This document shows positions 13,455 through 20,492 of a stretch of 21,226 bases of DNA, piece by piece (within the stretch, counting starts at the first letter, position 1; the number at the start of each line of letters is the position of its first letter). Under the pieces are notes generated by a model, which was not told the origin of the DNA, searched no databases, and worked only from the letters and a program-made list of their open reading frames with translations. The stretch comes from a virus: the IMG/VR virus record IMGVR_UViG_3300035698_024095, positions 1-21,226 of that record. One strand, 5' to 3'. A program made the translations under genes and the position numbers.

Positions 13455-14393
13455 TTAGAAAAAGGGTTGGTCGGTTGGAGGTTTGAAGCTCCATTTGTTG
13501 ACCGTCTCTACGGAAACCAGAGCATTAAAATGGATCCGGGCAATCCGCCGCTCAGCCAGCTCTTCGATGGTGTACCCGTATTGCTGGGTTACTTCCCGAA
13601 TATGCTCTTGCTCCTGACGACTCATCGCCGCGAAGACCGGGGACGTCCCACCATTCCCTTTTGGCTCTCGGTCAGACACCTTCACCGAGCGGAAGGCATC
13701 CCCTCGGGGGACCATGATCATCCCATAGCCGGCAGACCGGATATAGCTCGACGAATCGCATGAGTGCCACGGAAAGGCCCGGATCACTCGAGGGTTGGAA
13801 TCCCCGAAACAATGGAAGCGGGCCCGGGGGGCGAAATTTGAGTCAGTAGCCACCGGGAGGCATCGCCTAAGCCAGTCAATCCGGGAATCGATACCAACGT
13901 CCTTGCGGGGGCTCAAAGCGATGAGGGGAGCCCCAGAGCTCAAATAACGCTCAAGGTATTCCATCGGCTCCCCATGATGGACGGTGGGTACCAGCTTCTC
14001 AATCGGAAGGCCGGCGGTGAGCATTTGACTGTAGGCGTCCCATGAGATCTCAGCCGCCTCCGCCAAGTCAGCATGGGTGAGGGTTCTGCCCCTCGACCCG
14101 GGGATGCGATCCAACCCCACAACATGATCCACTTGGTCAATGACTTGACGGTAGACCTCCACCAGCCAGTGAATGGAGATCTCCTTGCCTTTTGACCAGA
14201 CCGCAAACGCCCCGGAGTCGAGGAACATCCGAAAGGGGCTCTTCTCGCGGAGCCCCAAAAAATATGGCCAGTCCTCGGGGTACTTGATCGCTGCTAAAGA
14301 CGTGAGATAATGTTCGATGCGGTCATCAAGACCGACTCGATCATCCTCAGAGCAGAACGTGTTTTTGTCGAAGACCAGCCATAGTTGAGTCAT
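13455..14393 (-). CDS. dpdA: DpdA-like 7-deazaguanine DNA transglycosylase (copy 2)
   Basis: Protein of 312 residues, colinear with the copy at 9897. The catalytic pair is present: LDSGAF (D59) and SCDSSSYIR (D213). GLDRIPG (D95), HHGEPMEYL, ALSPRKD and the C-terminal HFNALV are also shared with copy 1. As in copy 1, the zinc motif of tRNA TGT is missing. The expected role is exchange of guanine in DNA for preQ0 or a derivative. Its ATG overlaps the FolE stop (ATGA), with CAGGAG 11 bases upstream, so it is part of the QueE-QueC-FolE transcription unit and is probably the main transglycosylase of the pathway. The sequence around the nucleophile differs from copy 1 (CDSSSY versus CDCTSY), which may reflect a different target or base. 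Confidence 0.88.
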   Translation of the reverse strand: MTQLWLVFDKNTFCSEDDRVGLDDRIEHYLTSLAAIKYPEDWPYFLGLREKSPFRMFLDSGAFAVWSKGKEISIHWLVEVYRQVIDQVDHVVGLDRIPGSRGRTLTHADLAEAAEISWDAYSQMLTAGLPIEKLVPTVHHGEPMEYLERYLSSGAPLIALSPRKDVGIDSRIDWLRRCLPVATDSNFAPRARFHCFGDSNPRVIRAFPWHSCDSSSYIRSAGYGMIMVPRGDAFRSVKVSDREPKGNGGTSPVFAAMSRQEQEHIREVTQQYGYTIEELAERRIARIHFNALVSVETVNKWSFKPPTDQPFF

Positions 14394-14992
14394 GAGGTGA
14401 GGAACTCCTGACGGGTGGCGGGCACGTCAAGGAAAACCCCACGCAACGCGGTCGTGACGGTTTTCGATCCGGGTTTCTGGACCCCGCGGACCGTCATGCA
14501 AAGATGCTCCGCTTCCAATTGAACCGCCACCCCTTGGGGAAGCAGCTTTGAAGAGAAAAGAGCTCTCGCGATGTCGTTCGTGAGCGTTTCCTGAATTTGC
14601 AAGCGGCGGGCAAAAACGTCAACGAGTCGCGCCAGTTTCGAGAGCCCGATCAATCGCCCTTTTGGGACATACGCGATCTTGGCGGTCCCGATAAACGGGA
14701 GGAGATGGTGGGCACAAAGGGAAGAGAACGGGATGTCCTTCACAATGACCATTGCATCGTAGGCATCGGGCGCCTTGAATGACGTGGAGAGGACTTCTTC
14801 GACACTGGCCGCGTAACCGGCAGTGGCGAACTCCAACCACCGGGCCACCCGAACCGGGGTGTCGATGAGATGCTGATCGAGGGGGAGAAAATGCGCCGGG
14901 AGCATTTCTCGGAGCAGTGCTTCCGCGGCACCGACGGCGACCTCGGATGGTTCTTTCAGACGGGACGTGACAAGGTTTCTTGTGTAACTCAT
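14390..14992 (-). CDS. folE: GTP cyclohydrolase I
   Basis: Protein of 200 residues covering the FolE catalytic domain. The zinc and catalytic residues are all visible: CAHHLLPF (C93, H95, H96), IGLSKLARLVDVFARR (115-130), LEAEHLCMTVRG (H163, C165) and KPGSKTVTT (173-181). The enzyme converts GTP to dihydroneopterin triphosphate, the first step of 7-deazaguanine (preQ0) synthesis. Phages carrying deazaguanine-modified DNA often encode it. GGAG is eight bases before the ATG; the 3' end overlaps the DpdA-like gene by four bases, and QueC ends 34 bases upstream. It could in principle serve folate synthesis, but its neighbours point to DNA modification. Confidence 0.95.
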   Translation of the reverse strand: MSYTRNLVTSRLKEPSEVAVGAAEALLREMLPAHFLPLDQHLIDTPVRVARWLEFATAGYAASVEEVLSTSFKAPDAYDAMVIVKDIPFSSLCAHHLLPFIGTAKIAYVPKGRLIGLSKLARLVDVFARRLQIQETLTNDIARALFSSKLLPQGVAVQLEAEHLCMTVRGVQKPGSKTVTTALRGVFLDVPATRQEFLTS

Positions 14993-15026
14993 GAATCAAT
15001 CTCCATTTCTTTCTGCGTGGTACATA

Positions 15027-15764
15027 TCAGCGGGGGAAGCTGAGAAGCGGATCGGCGCGCCCCGCCTCGAAGAATCCCTTGGCCCGGAGCTTGCACGCAT
15101 CACATTCTCCGCACGGGGGGTTGTCCCCGCGATAGCAGGTGTGCGTCTCGGCCAGTAGGCTCATTCCCCCAAGCGACTCGGCCACCCAAACCTCGTCGCA
15201 TTTGGTGACGTGGAGGAACGGGGCCCAAATCTCGAAGCCCGGGAAATCCAGACCGAGATTGATCGCCTTTTCCATGGCGGCCAATGAGTCTTCGCGGCAA
15301 TCGGGGTAACCGGAGAAGTCTGTCTCGCTGACCCCCATGACAAGAAGCCGCCGGTCTTTCTGCCCCCACATATAGCCGGCAGCATACGTGATGAACAGGA
15401 GATTTCTTCCCGGAACGAACGTCGTCGGGATCTCCGGTTTCGTGAAGTCCCGAAAATCCTCACCCGGGTTTTCCACATCCTTGAGGATTTGGTTGGCAAG
15501 GAGGGAGGACTCAAGCAGATTCCCGATGGCCTCCCCACCGATGTGTTGGATTTGGTGCGTGATGCCGAGGGCACTCGCCACCGCCACCGCACAGCCGAGT
15601 TCCCTCGAATGCATCTGTCCGTAATGCAGACTGAGGGCCTCAACATTTTCTTTCCCCAAGGCGTCCACCGCCAACATGGCCGCTGTTGCGGAATCCTGCC
15701 CACCGGACAAGAGCACCAATGCCTTGATCGTGCTGTCTTCCGGGTGTTCCATTGTCGTTCTCAT
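15027..15764 (-). CDS. queC: 7-cyano-7-deazaguanine (preQ0) synthase
   Basis: Protein of 245 residues in the QueC family. The PP-loop SGGQDS (residues 20-25) binds ATP, HYGQ is at 47-50, TFVPGRN at 115-121, and the zinc cysteines C210, C218, C221 and C224 lie near the C-terminus (CYRGDNPPCGECDAC). QueC turns 7-carboxy-7-deazaguanine into preQ0 using ATP and ammonia. No amidotransferase domain is fused, unlike the Gat-QueC of some phages. The ATG at 15764 overlaps the QueE stop (ATGA) with GGAGG seven bases upstream; a later in-frame ATG (15752) is less supported. The product would be the base inserted into DNA by the DpdA-like enzymes. Confidence 0.95.
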   Translation of the reverse strand: MRTTMEHPEDSTIKALVLLSGGQDSATAAMLAVDALGKENVEALSLHYGQMHSRELGCAVAVASALGITHQIQHIGGEAIGNLLESSLLANQILKDVENPGEDFRDFTKPEIPTTFVPGRNLLFITYAAGYMWGQKDRRLLVMGVSETDFSGYPDCREDSLAAMEKAINLGLDFPGFEIWAPFLHVTKCDEVWVAESLGGMSLLAETHTCYRGDNPPCGECDACKLRAKGFFEAGRADPLLSFPR

Positions 15765-16492
15765 TCTGGATCCTCCCATGGTCCTGCGATTTTGTGCGCT
15801 TGGAAACCAAGCGTGACGTGCTCAATAGTGCCGGGGCGATACGCCAAGCCAAAAATGTTGGGATGTTTGTGCAAGGACTGTAGGGCGTCTGCAATCCAAA
15901 GCGCATCGATTCCGTTGACTGGTGAGATGACAAACTTGGGGACGTACTGCGTCACCCGGAGATTTTTTGATAGGGCCTTGAGGGCGAATGAGAAATCGGT
16001 CATGTCGGCAACAACCACTTTGACCACATCGATGGAGCGCAAACCGTACCACATGAAGAATTGACTGCCGGGATGCTCCCCACTCGAAGGGGCTTTGAGA
16101 TCAACAACAAACCGCACGCGTAGGTCTTCCCGTACCCACTGGTATGGGGGGAGAGGATATTTCCCGTTTGTTTCAATACTCACCTCGAATCCGCTTCCCC
16201 GGAGTTTGTAAATCAGGGCCCCCAAGGCGTCTTGCTCCATTGGTTCCCCACCCGTGATTGTCACTTTCCCCCGCACAGGGAGGACAATCGACGGAATGAA
16301 TGATTCGCACCGTACAACGATTTGATCAACAGACAGCTCCATGCCCCCGTTTGGATCGCGGGCCCCGGGAGAATCACAGTAGGTGCAATTGGCGGAGCAT
16401 CCTTGCAGCCGGACGAACACCGACGGCTGCCCCGGGCCGGCAAAACCATTGGGTTCCCCATCGTATGAGAAGAAAATGCTGTTGACTTTCAT
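15761..16492 (-). CDS. queE: 7-carboxy-7-deazaguanine synthase (radical SAM)
   Basis: Protein of 243 residues. It has the radical SAM CxxxCxxC cluster motif CSANCTYC (C32, C36, C39), TITGGEP for S-adenosylmethionine binding (78-84), IETNGKYP (107-114) and VDLKAPSSGE (130-139), all typical of QueE. It converts 6-carboxytetrahydropterin to 7-carboxy-7-deazaguanine, the substrate of QueC. The ATG at 16492 has GGAGG six bases upstream and is preferred to an in-frame start at 16510. It is the first gene of the leftward arm; a promoter-like element ends 36 bases upstream. QueD, which makes its substrate, is not in the window. Confidence 0.95.
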   Translation of the reverse strand: MKVNSIFFSYDGEPNGFAGPGQPSVFVRLQGCSANCTYCDSPGARDPNGGMELSVDQIVVRCESFIPSIVLPVRGKVTITGGEPMEQDALGALIYKLRGSGFEVSIETNGKYPLPPYQWVREDLRVRFVVDLKAPSSGEHPGSQFFMWYGLRSIDVVKVVVADMTDFSFALKALSKNLRVTQYVPKFVISPVNGIDALWIADALQSLHKHPNIFGLAYRPGTIEHVTLGFQAHKIAGPWEDPE

Positions 16493-16528
16493 TCGGTTCC
16501 TCCGGGTCACAGGGACAAGTGCTATCTG

Positions 16529-16570
16529 CCCTCTACTTTAGATATAGGATTGATCTCATGCCTTTTTACC
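16529..16570 (-). promoter_or_regulatory. leftward phage promoter element (42-bp inverted repeat, left arm)
   Basis: These 42 bases are the exact reverse complement of 16832-16873. The minus-strand core is CCTATATCTAWAGTAGAGGG, shared with the element ahead of SSB. It lies just upstream of QueE and points leftward, so it probably drives the deazaguanine and small-gene cluster. Confidence 0.65.
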
Positions 16571-16661
16571 ACAGCACCCAAAATAATTCTTTTAGTCAGA
16601 AAAATGACCTATCTTTGGTGAGCAGTGCCCCTTAGAAGAACTAACTAGAAAACGAACGGAG

Positions 16662-16677
16662 GTTCTCTTTAGAGAAC
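16662..16677. promoter_or_regulatory. 16-bp palindrome, possible operator
   Basis: GTTCTCT/AGAGAAC form a perfect 7-bp inverted repeat separated by two bases, in the gene-free region between the divergent promoters. The dyad is typical in size for a dimeric repressor or initiator site, but no cognate protein can be assigned. It is too far from T-tracts to be a terminator. Confidence 0.35.
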
Positions 16678-16694
16678 TGTAGTTTGTTTTAAGT

Positions 16695-16794
16695 GGGGTT
16701 TGGGATAGGGGTACGGGGAAAAGGTAGATAGGGGGGTATAAGGGGGGGAAGGGGAAAAGGGGGGTAGGGGGAAGGGACAAGGGGACATTCGGGG
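16695..16794 (+). other. G-rich tract with G-quadruplex potential, candidate origin region
   Basis: The 100-base stretch holds twelve runs of three to seven Gs on the plus strand, with very few pyrimidines. It satisfies the simple G3+N1-7 rule for quadruplexes several times over. It is located between divergent promoters and carries no plausible gene (open frames across it are low-complexity). At a transcription divergence next to the helicase and primase genes it is a candidate replication origin; this is inference. Confidence 0.5.
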
Positions 16795-16831
16795 TAATTT
16801 CTCCGCTGCCAGAAACTTTTTTGGGGGTCGA

Positions 16832-16873
16832 GGTAAAAAGGCATGAGATCAATCCTATATCTAAAGTAGAGGG
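16832..16873 (+). promoter_or_regulatory. rightward phage promoter element (42-bp inverted repeat, right arm)
   Basis: Exact reverse complement of 16529-16570. Its core ends in AGAGGG, ten bases before the ATG of the first rightward gene, and the ribosome-binding GGAGG overlaps its end, so the leader would be very short. It probably drives the helicase-primase cluster. Confidence 0.65.
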
Positions 16874-16883
16874 AGGACCTGCT

Positions 16884-17645
16884 ATGAGAATAGAATATCA
16901 TCTTCCAGTCGCTGCTCAGAGAGCGTTAGCCGCCGGCGACGCTTGGGAAGGACGGGCAACGTTGATCATCTCCCCGGATGAGGAAGAGCGGAAGCTCTGT
17001 GCGGATGGGGCATTCAATTTGAATCAATATGAAGCTCGGACGCTGTCTCTGTGGGACAAGGTGATCGCGGCTGAGGCTACCCGGGTGGATGCTTTCCGGG
17101 GCCGGAACCTGACGTCCGCGGGATCGCTGAATAAGGGCAACAGGGCCCTCTTGGCGCGGTCGGTCAAGGCATTGGGCGAGGAACGCCTTTCGGACCTCAT
17201 ACGGGCGTATGGAGCAGTCTGTGATTCGGGGGACAATGTGTTTGATGGCCGGACGGTCTGCTACAAAGACCTGTGGGGGTTTTTGCGGAAGGTGATGACG
17301 GTTCATCGGAATGGCGGGAATCTATGGTTTGTCAAAGACGCCGGGGCGGTTCGCGATTATTTTCTTGTGGGGGAGCCTGCGAAAATCCTCGCTGATCTCT
17401 ATTGTACACGGATCCTCAAGACTCCAAAGGCCCGGCTTACGCAAGCGGATGTGGACAACTTCCGAACGGCCGCGGCGGCGATTGAGAAGATGACCGCGAA
17501 GATGCCTGTTTCGGCGGCCGCCGCCGCCGGCATTGCAATCGACACGCTGAAGGAGAATTATAGGGGCCCAATCTACCCGGCGCATCTCATAAACCGCAAA
17601 TTCCTCTCTGTGGTTCTGCCGCAGACGTTTGCGAGAATCTATTGA
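16884..17645 (+). CDS. hypothetical protein, first gene of rightward arm
   Basis: Protein of 253 residues, not recognised. It is largely helical, with an alanine-rich stretch (VSAAAAAGIAID, 209-220), a helix RLSDLIRAYGAVCDS and a C-terminal QTFARIY. No ATPase, nuclease or zinc motif is seen. GGAGG lies seven bases before the ATG at 16884; an earlier in-frame start at 16821 would lie upstream of the promoter element and is rejected. The stop overlaps the start of the DnaB-like helicase gene (TGATG). This position, first after the divergent region and coupled to the helicase, would suit a helicase loader or an origin-binding protein, but that is inference from position only. Confidence 0.75.
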   Translation: MRIEYHLPVAAQRALAAGDAWEGRATLIISPDEEERKLCADGAFNLNQYEARTLSLWDKVIAAEATRVDAFRGRNLTSAGSLNKGNRALLARSVKALGEERLSDLIRAYGAVCDSGDNVFDGRTVCYKDLWGFLRKVMTVHRNGGNLWFVKDAGAVRDYFLVGEPAKILADLYCTRILKTPKARLTQADVDNFRTAAAAIEKMTAKMPVSAAAAAGIAIDTLKENYRGPIYPAHLINRKFLSVVLPQTFARIY

Positions 17646-19039
17646 TGCGTGAGCCTGTGACGCAGCACTTGATCGATTCAGTTCTCTATCTGTTGATCTC
17701 AGACACCGACTTTTGTGCCGCCGTCAGCGGGATGATCCCAGCGGATTTCTTCCCGAGCCGGGTGTACGAACGCCTGGCGCAGATGGTGTACCAGTATTAT
17801 GAGCTCTTCCGCACCGCCCCCGGGGAGCATTTCCAAGATGAGTTCTCGAAGCTCCTCGGCGGTTTGGGAGAAGAGGACCGAGAGGTGGCCATTGATGTGG
17901 CGGATCGGGTCAGCAAGCTCCATCCCCCGGATCAGTCTTACGTCATGTCTCGAATCCACGATGTTATCCGCTCGGTTGAATTGGAGCGCGCGGCGATTGA
18001 GGTGGCTCGGGCTGTGGATCGGGGGGACTACCCCGAAGCGGACGTGACGATGGAGCGCGCACTGCGCTCCGGGATACAGAAGCAGTCGATTGGCCTCGAC
18101 TACTTGCGAGACCCGGACCCGATGTCTCGGAGACTCCATGCACAGACGCCTTTGACCACGACCGGCTGGAAACTCATGGATGCCCGGATTGGTGGGGGGT
18201 TGTTCCGAGGCAAGTTTGTGGTGATTCTCGGGAAGTACAAAGGCAAAAAATCATGGACGCTGTGCAACATTGGGGCCAAGGCGGTCACTCGAGGATTGAA
18301 TGTCGTCCATGTGACCCACGAGATGACTGAGCTCGACGTCGAAATGCGCTACGACCGGATTTTTGGGTCACTGGTGAAGGAGCGGGAACCCACTGAGGTT
18401 GAGTTCTATCGCTACGGTCGAAAGACCCAGAAATTTGAGCGGTGCTTGGAGATACGCCCCTCTGTGTATGACGCCAATGCGATTCGAGATGTCCGCCGGC
18501 GGGTGGGTCGGTTCGGCGGCCGGCTGATCATCCGCAAATATCCAATGGGGTCAGCATCGATGAGGGACGTTGAGAGCTTGCTGGCGTACCTCGAGAGGTT
18601 TGAGGGGGTAGTTCCCGATGTGCTGATCAACGACTACGCGGACATTCAAGCTCCGATTGACCCCCATCTTTCAACCAGAGATCAAATCAATCAGTCTTAC
18701 ATTTGGCACAAGCGCCTCGCTGATGAGCGGAACATGCTGGTCATCACGGCGTCTCAGGCACGGCGGGAGGCGATTGAGCGGGAGCGATTCTCCTTGCGAG
18801 ACTTCGCTGAGGACATCCGCAAGGTCGCCAACTGCGACATGGCCTTCGGGGTTTGCCAATCGATTCAGCAGGAGCAGCTCGGGGTGGCCCGGGCGATCCT
18901 CATGGCATCCCGAGACACTGCTCAATTAGCGGAGATCGTTTTCGGGATGGCCCTCGACATTGGGCAATACAACACGTGGGAATGCCTACCCTCGGAATTC
19001 CAAACGGAGGAGGAGAGCGATGACGGGCGCGAAGAATGA
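17645..19039 (+). CDS. dnaB: DnaB-like replicative helicase
   Basis: Protein of 464 residues with the two-part DnaB layout. The N-terminal helical domain is about residues 1-115 and includes the typical IPADFFPSRVYERLAQM. The RecA-like motor domain begins near residue 165 with a linker and GGLFRGKFVVILGKYKGKKSW. The P-loop is G196-KYKG-K201-K202-S203, with Lys where the second glycine usually stands. Walker B is LINDYADI (D330, D333) and VITASQARR (Q371) matches DnaB motif H3. It would unwind the fork as a hexamer and work with the primase two genes downstream. The start overlaps the previous stop (TGATG); a TTG one codon earlier is possible. It overlaps the SNF2-like gene by 20 bases. Confidence 0.9.
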   Translation: MREPVTQHLIDSVLYLLISDTDFCAAVSGMIPADFFPSRVYERLAQMVYQYYELFRTAPGEHFQDEFSKLLGGLGEEDREVAIDVADRVSKLHPPDQSYVMSRIHDVIRSVELERAAIEVARAVDRGDYPEADVTMERALRSGIQKQSIGLDYLRDPDPMSRRLHAQTPLTTTGWKLMDARIGGGLFRGKFVVILGKYKGKKSWTLCNIGAKAVTRGLNVVHVTHEMTELDVEMRYDRIFGSLVKEREPTEVEFYRYGRKTQKFERCLEIRPSVYDANAIRDVRRRVGRFGGRLIIRKYPMGSASMRDVESLLAYLERFEGVVPDVLINDYADIQAPIDPHLSTRDQINQSYIWHKRLADERNMLVITASQARREAIERERFSLRDFAEDIRKVANCDMAFGVCQSIQQEQLGVARAILMASRDTAQLAEIVFGMALDIGQYNTWECLPSEFQTEEESDDGREE

Positions 19040-20492
19040 GCTGAGCATGCCGAACGACTACAAAGAGATGTCACGTGAGCAGTTAGAGTATGCTTTCGCC
19101 GACGTTCTGGGCACTGAGCAGTTTCCGACCCGACCGTATTTTCACCAGCTGGCTACCATTGCGTGGGCGATAGACACCGAGCAGAAACGCATTGCTCTAT
19201 GGCACGCGGTGGGCACAGGAAAGACGCTGACGGCGTTGTATTTGGCCCTGTTGTGGGGCTCGAAAAGGGTCTTGGTCGTCTGCCCGAACTCTGTGGTCAA
19301 CACGTGGGAGGATGAGATTGTAAAACATCTCCCCATGTGCTCCTCGGTCCGGCTACAAGGTTCCGCCAAGCAGCGGCGGGACCGTCTGAAATCCCACGCC
19401 GATTTCTACCTGATCAATTATGAGGGCCTACGTGTTCTGTTCGGGAGGTCGTTTGAGGGGAAGAAGGCCCCGGACAAAGAGGCCATGGTTCGGGCTAATT
19501 TTGATCTCGTTATTATCGATGAGTGTCATCATGTAGCCTCTCCGCAAACGCAGCAGACTCTTTTTTGTTCTCTGCTCTCTCAATTGGCGGAGCATGTCAT
19601 CATGATGACGGGTACTCCCATCACGGGCTCGATCTTAAGTTTGTGGGCACAGTATTTGGTCCTTGATGGGGGCGCCTCCCTCGGGTCCTCTTACTGGCGA
19701 TTCCGGGCCGGGTTGTTCAACCACTTCGGGTTCGATTGGAAGCCCAAACGGGGGGCAGAGAAGAAAATACTGGCAATGATTGCCCCCACTACGATGCGCT
19801 ACGCAATCGAGGAGTGCATGGACCTGCCGGACCTGATCGTTGAGCAGCGGGTCGTTGAATTGTCCCCGGAACTTCGGAAGGTTTATGACGCCGTTTTGCG
19901 GGGAGCTCACGATGATCTGGAAACGATGGGCCTCCCCCAAGTGGAAAAAACTGCGAACAAATTATCTCAAATCTGTTCTGGGTTTTTGATCCGTGCAGGT
20001 TCCGCTACTGAAATCGGCAAGACCTCTAAAATTTTAGAGCTAAGAGAAATTCTGCGCTCGACAGCCGGCTTACGACGTAAGGTCGTCATTTGTCATTCTT
20101 ACACTCAAGAGGGTAGAATGATCGAACAACTTTGTCGGAAAGAGAATCTCCGGTCAGTAAGTATGCGGGGCGAGGTTGGAATGAATGAGCGGACCCGAGC
20201 ACTAAAACTGTTTCGAGATGGTCCTGTTGACGTTATGATCATGCATCCTCGAACCGCCGGGGAGGGTTTGAATTTACAACACGCGTCTGTGTTGGTGTTC
20301 TTCTCGATTGGGTTCTTAGGAGCGGTGGGTCGGCAACAGACCATCGGACGAATTTATCGAGCAGGACAGACCGAATCGTGTTTGGTTATAGATCTCGTTA
20401 CCTCCGACTCGGTTGAGCCGGTCATCCTAAAAGCGCTGGAGCAGCGGGTGAGTGTTGCTCAAGCGGTTGTGGACTATATCCGTGACCATTGA
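19020..20492 (+). CDS. SNF2-family DNA helicase/translocase
   Basis: Protein of 490 residues in superfamily 2. Motif I is AVGTGKT (63-69), Ia VVCPNSVVNTWEDEI (87-100), II DECH (167-170), III MTGTP (196-200), V GEGLNLQHA and VI QTIGRIYRAGQ (440-450), the last being characteristic of SNF2/Rad54-like proteins. Phage members are thought to help recombination, replication restart or branch migration. GGAGG is about six bases before the ATG at 19020, inside the helicase 3' end; a longer in-frame reading from 18960 is unlikely. The primase start overlaps its end. It sits in the replication operon, so a replication or recombination role is more likely than defence. Confidence 0.92.
   Translation: MTGAKNELSMPNDYKEMSREQLEYAFADVLGTEQFPTRPYFHQLATIAWAIDTEQKRIALWHAVGTGKTLTALYLALLWGSKRVLVVCPNSVVNTWEDEIVKHLPMCSSVRLQGSAKQRRDRLKSHADFYLINYEGLRVLFGRSFEGKKAPDKEAMVRANFDLVIIDECHHVASPQTQQTLFCSLLSQLAEHVIMMTGTPITGSILSLWAQYLVLDGGASLGSSYWRFRAGLFNHFGFDWKPKRGAEKKILAMIAPTTMRYAIEECMDLPDLIVEQRVVELSPELRKVYDAVLRGAHDDLETMGLPQVEKTANKLSQICSGFLIRAGSATEIGKTSKILELREILRSTAGLRRKVVICHSYTQEGRMIEQLCRKENLRSVSMRGEVGMNERTRALKLFRDGPVDVMIMHPRTAGEGLNLQHASVLVFFSIGFLGAVGRQQTIGRIYRAGQTESCLVIDLVTSDSVEPVILKALEQRVSVAQAVVDYIRDH

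Noticed and set aside
16529-16873. The 42-bp inverted repeat as ends of an insertion sequence
   Set aside because: Only about 260 bases lie between the arms, with no transposase, and the core recurs singly before SSB as a promoter would.
16592-16901. Minus-strand open frames across the G-rich tract
   Set aside because: Their proteins are low-complexity proline/serine/leucine strings created by the C-runs; they have no start signal and cross a promoter element.
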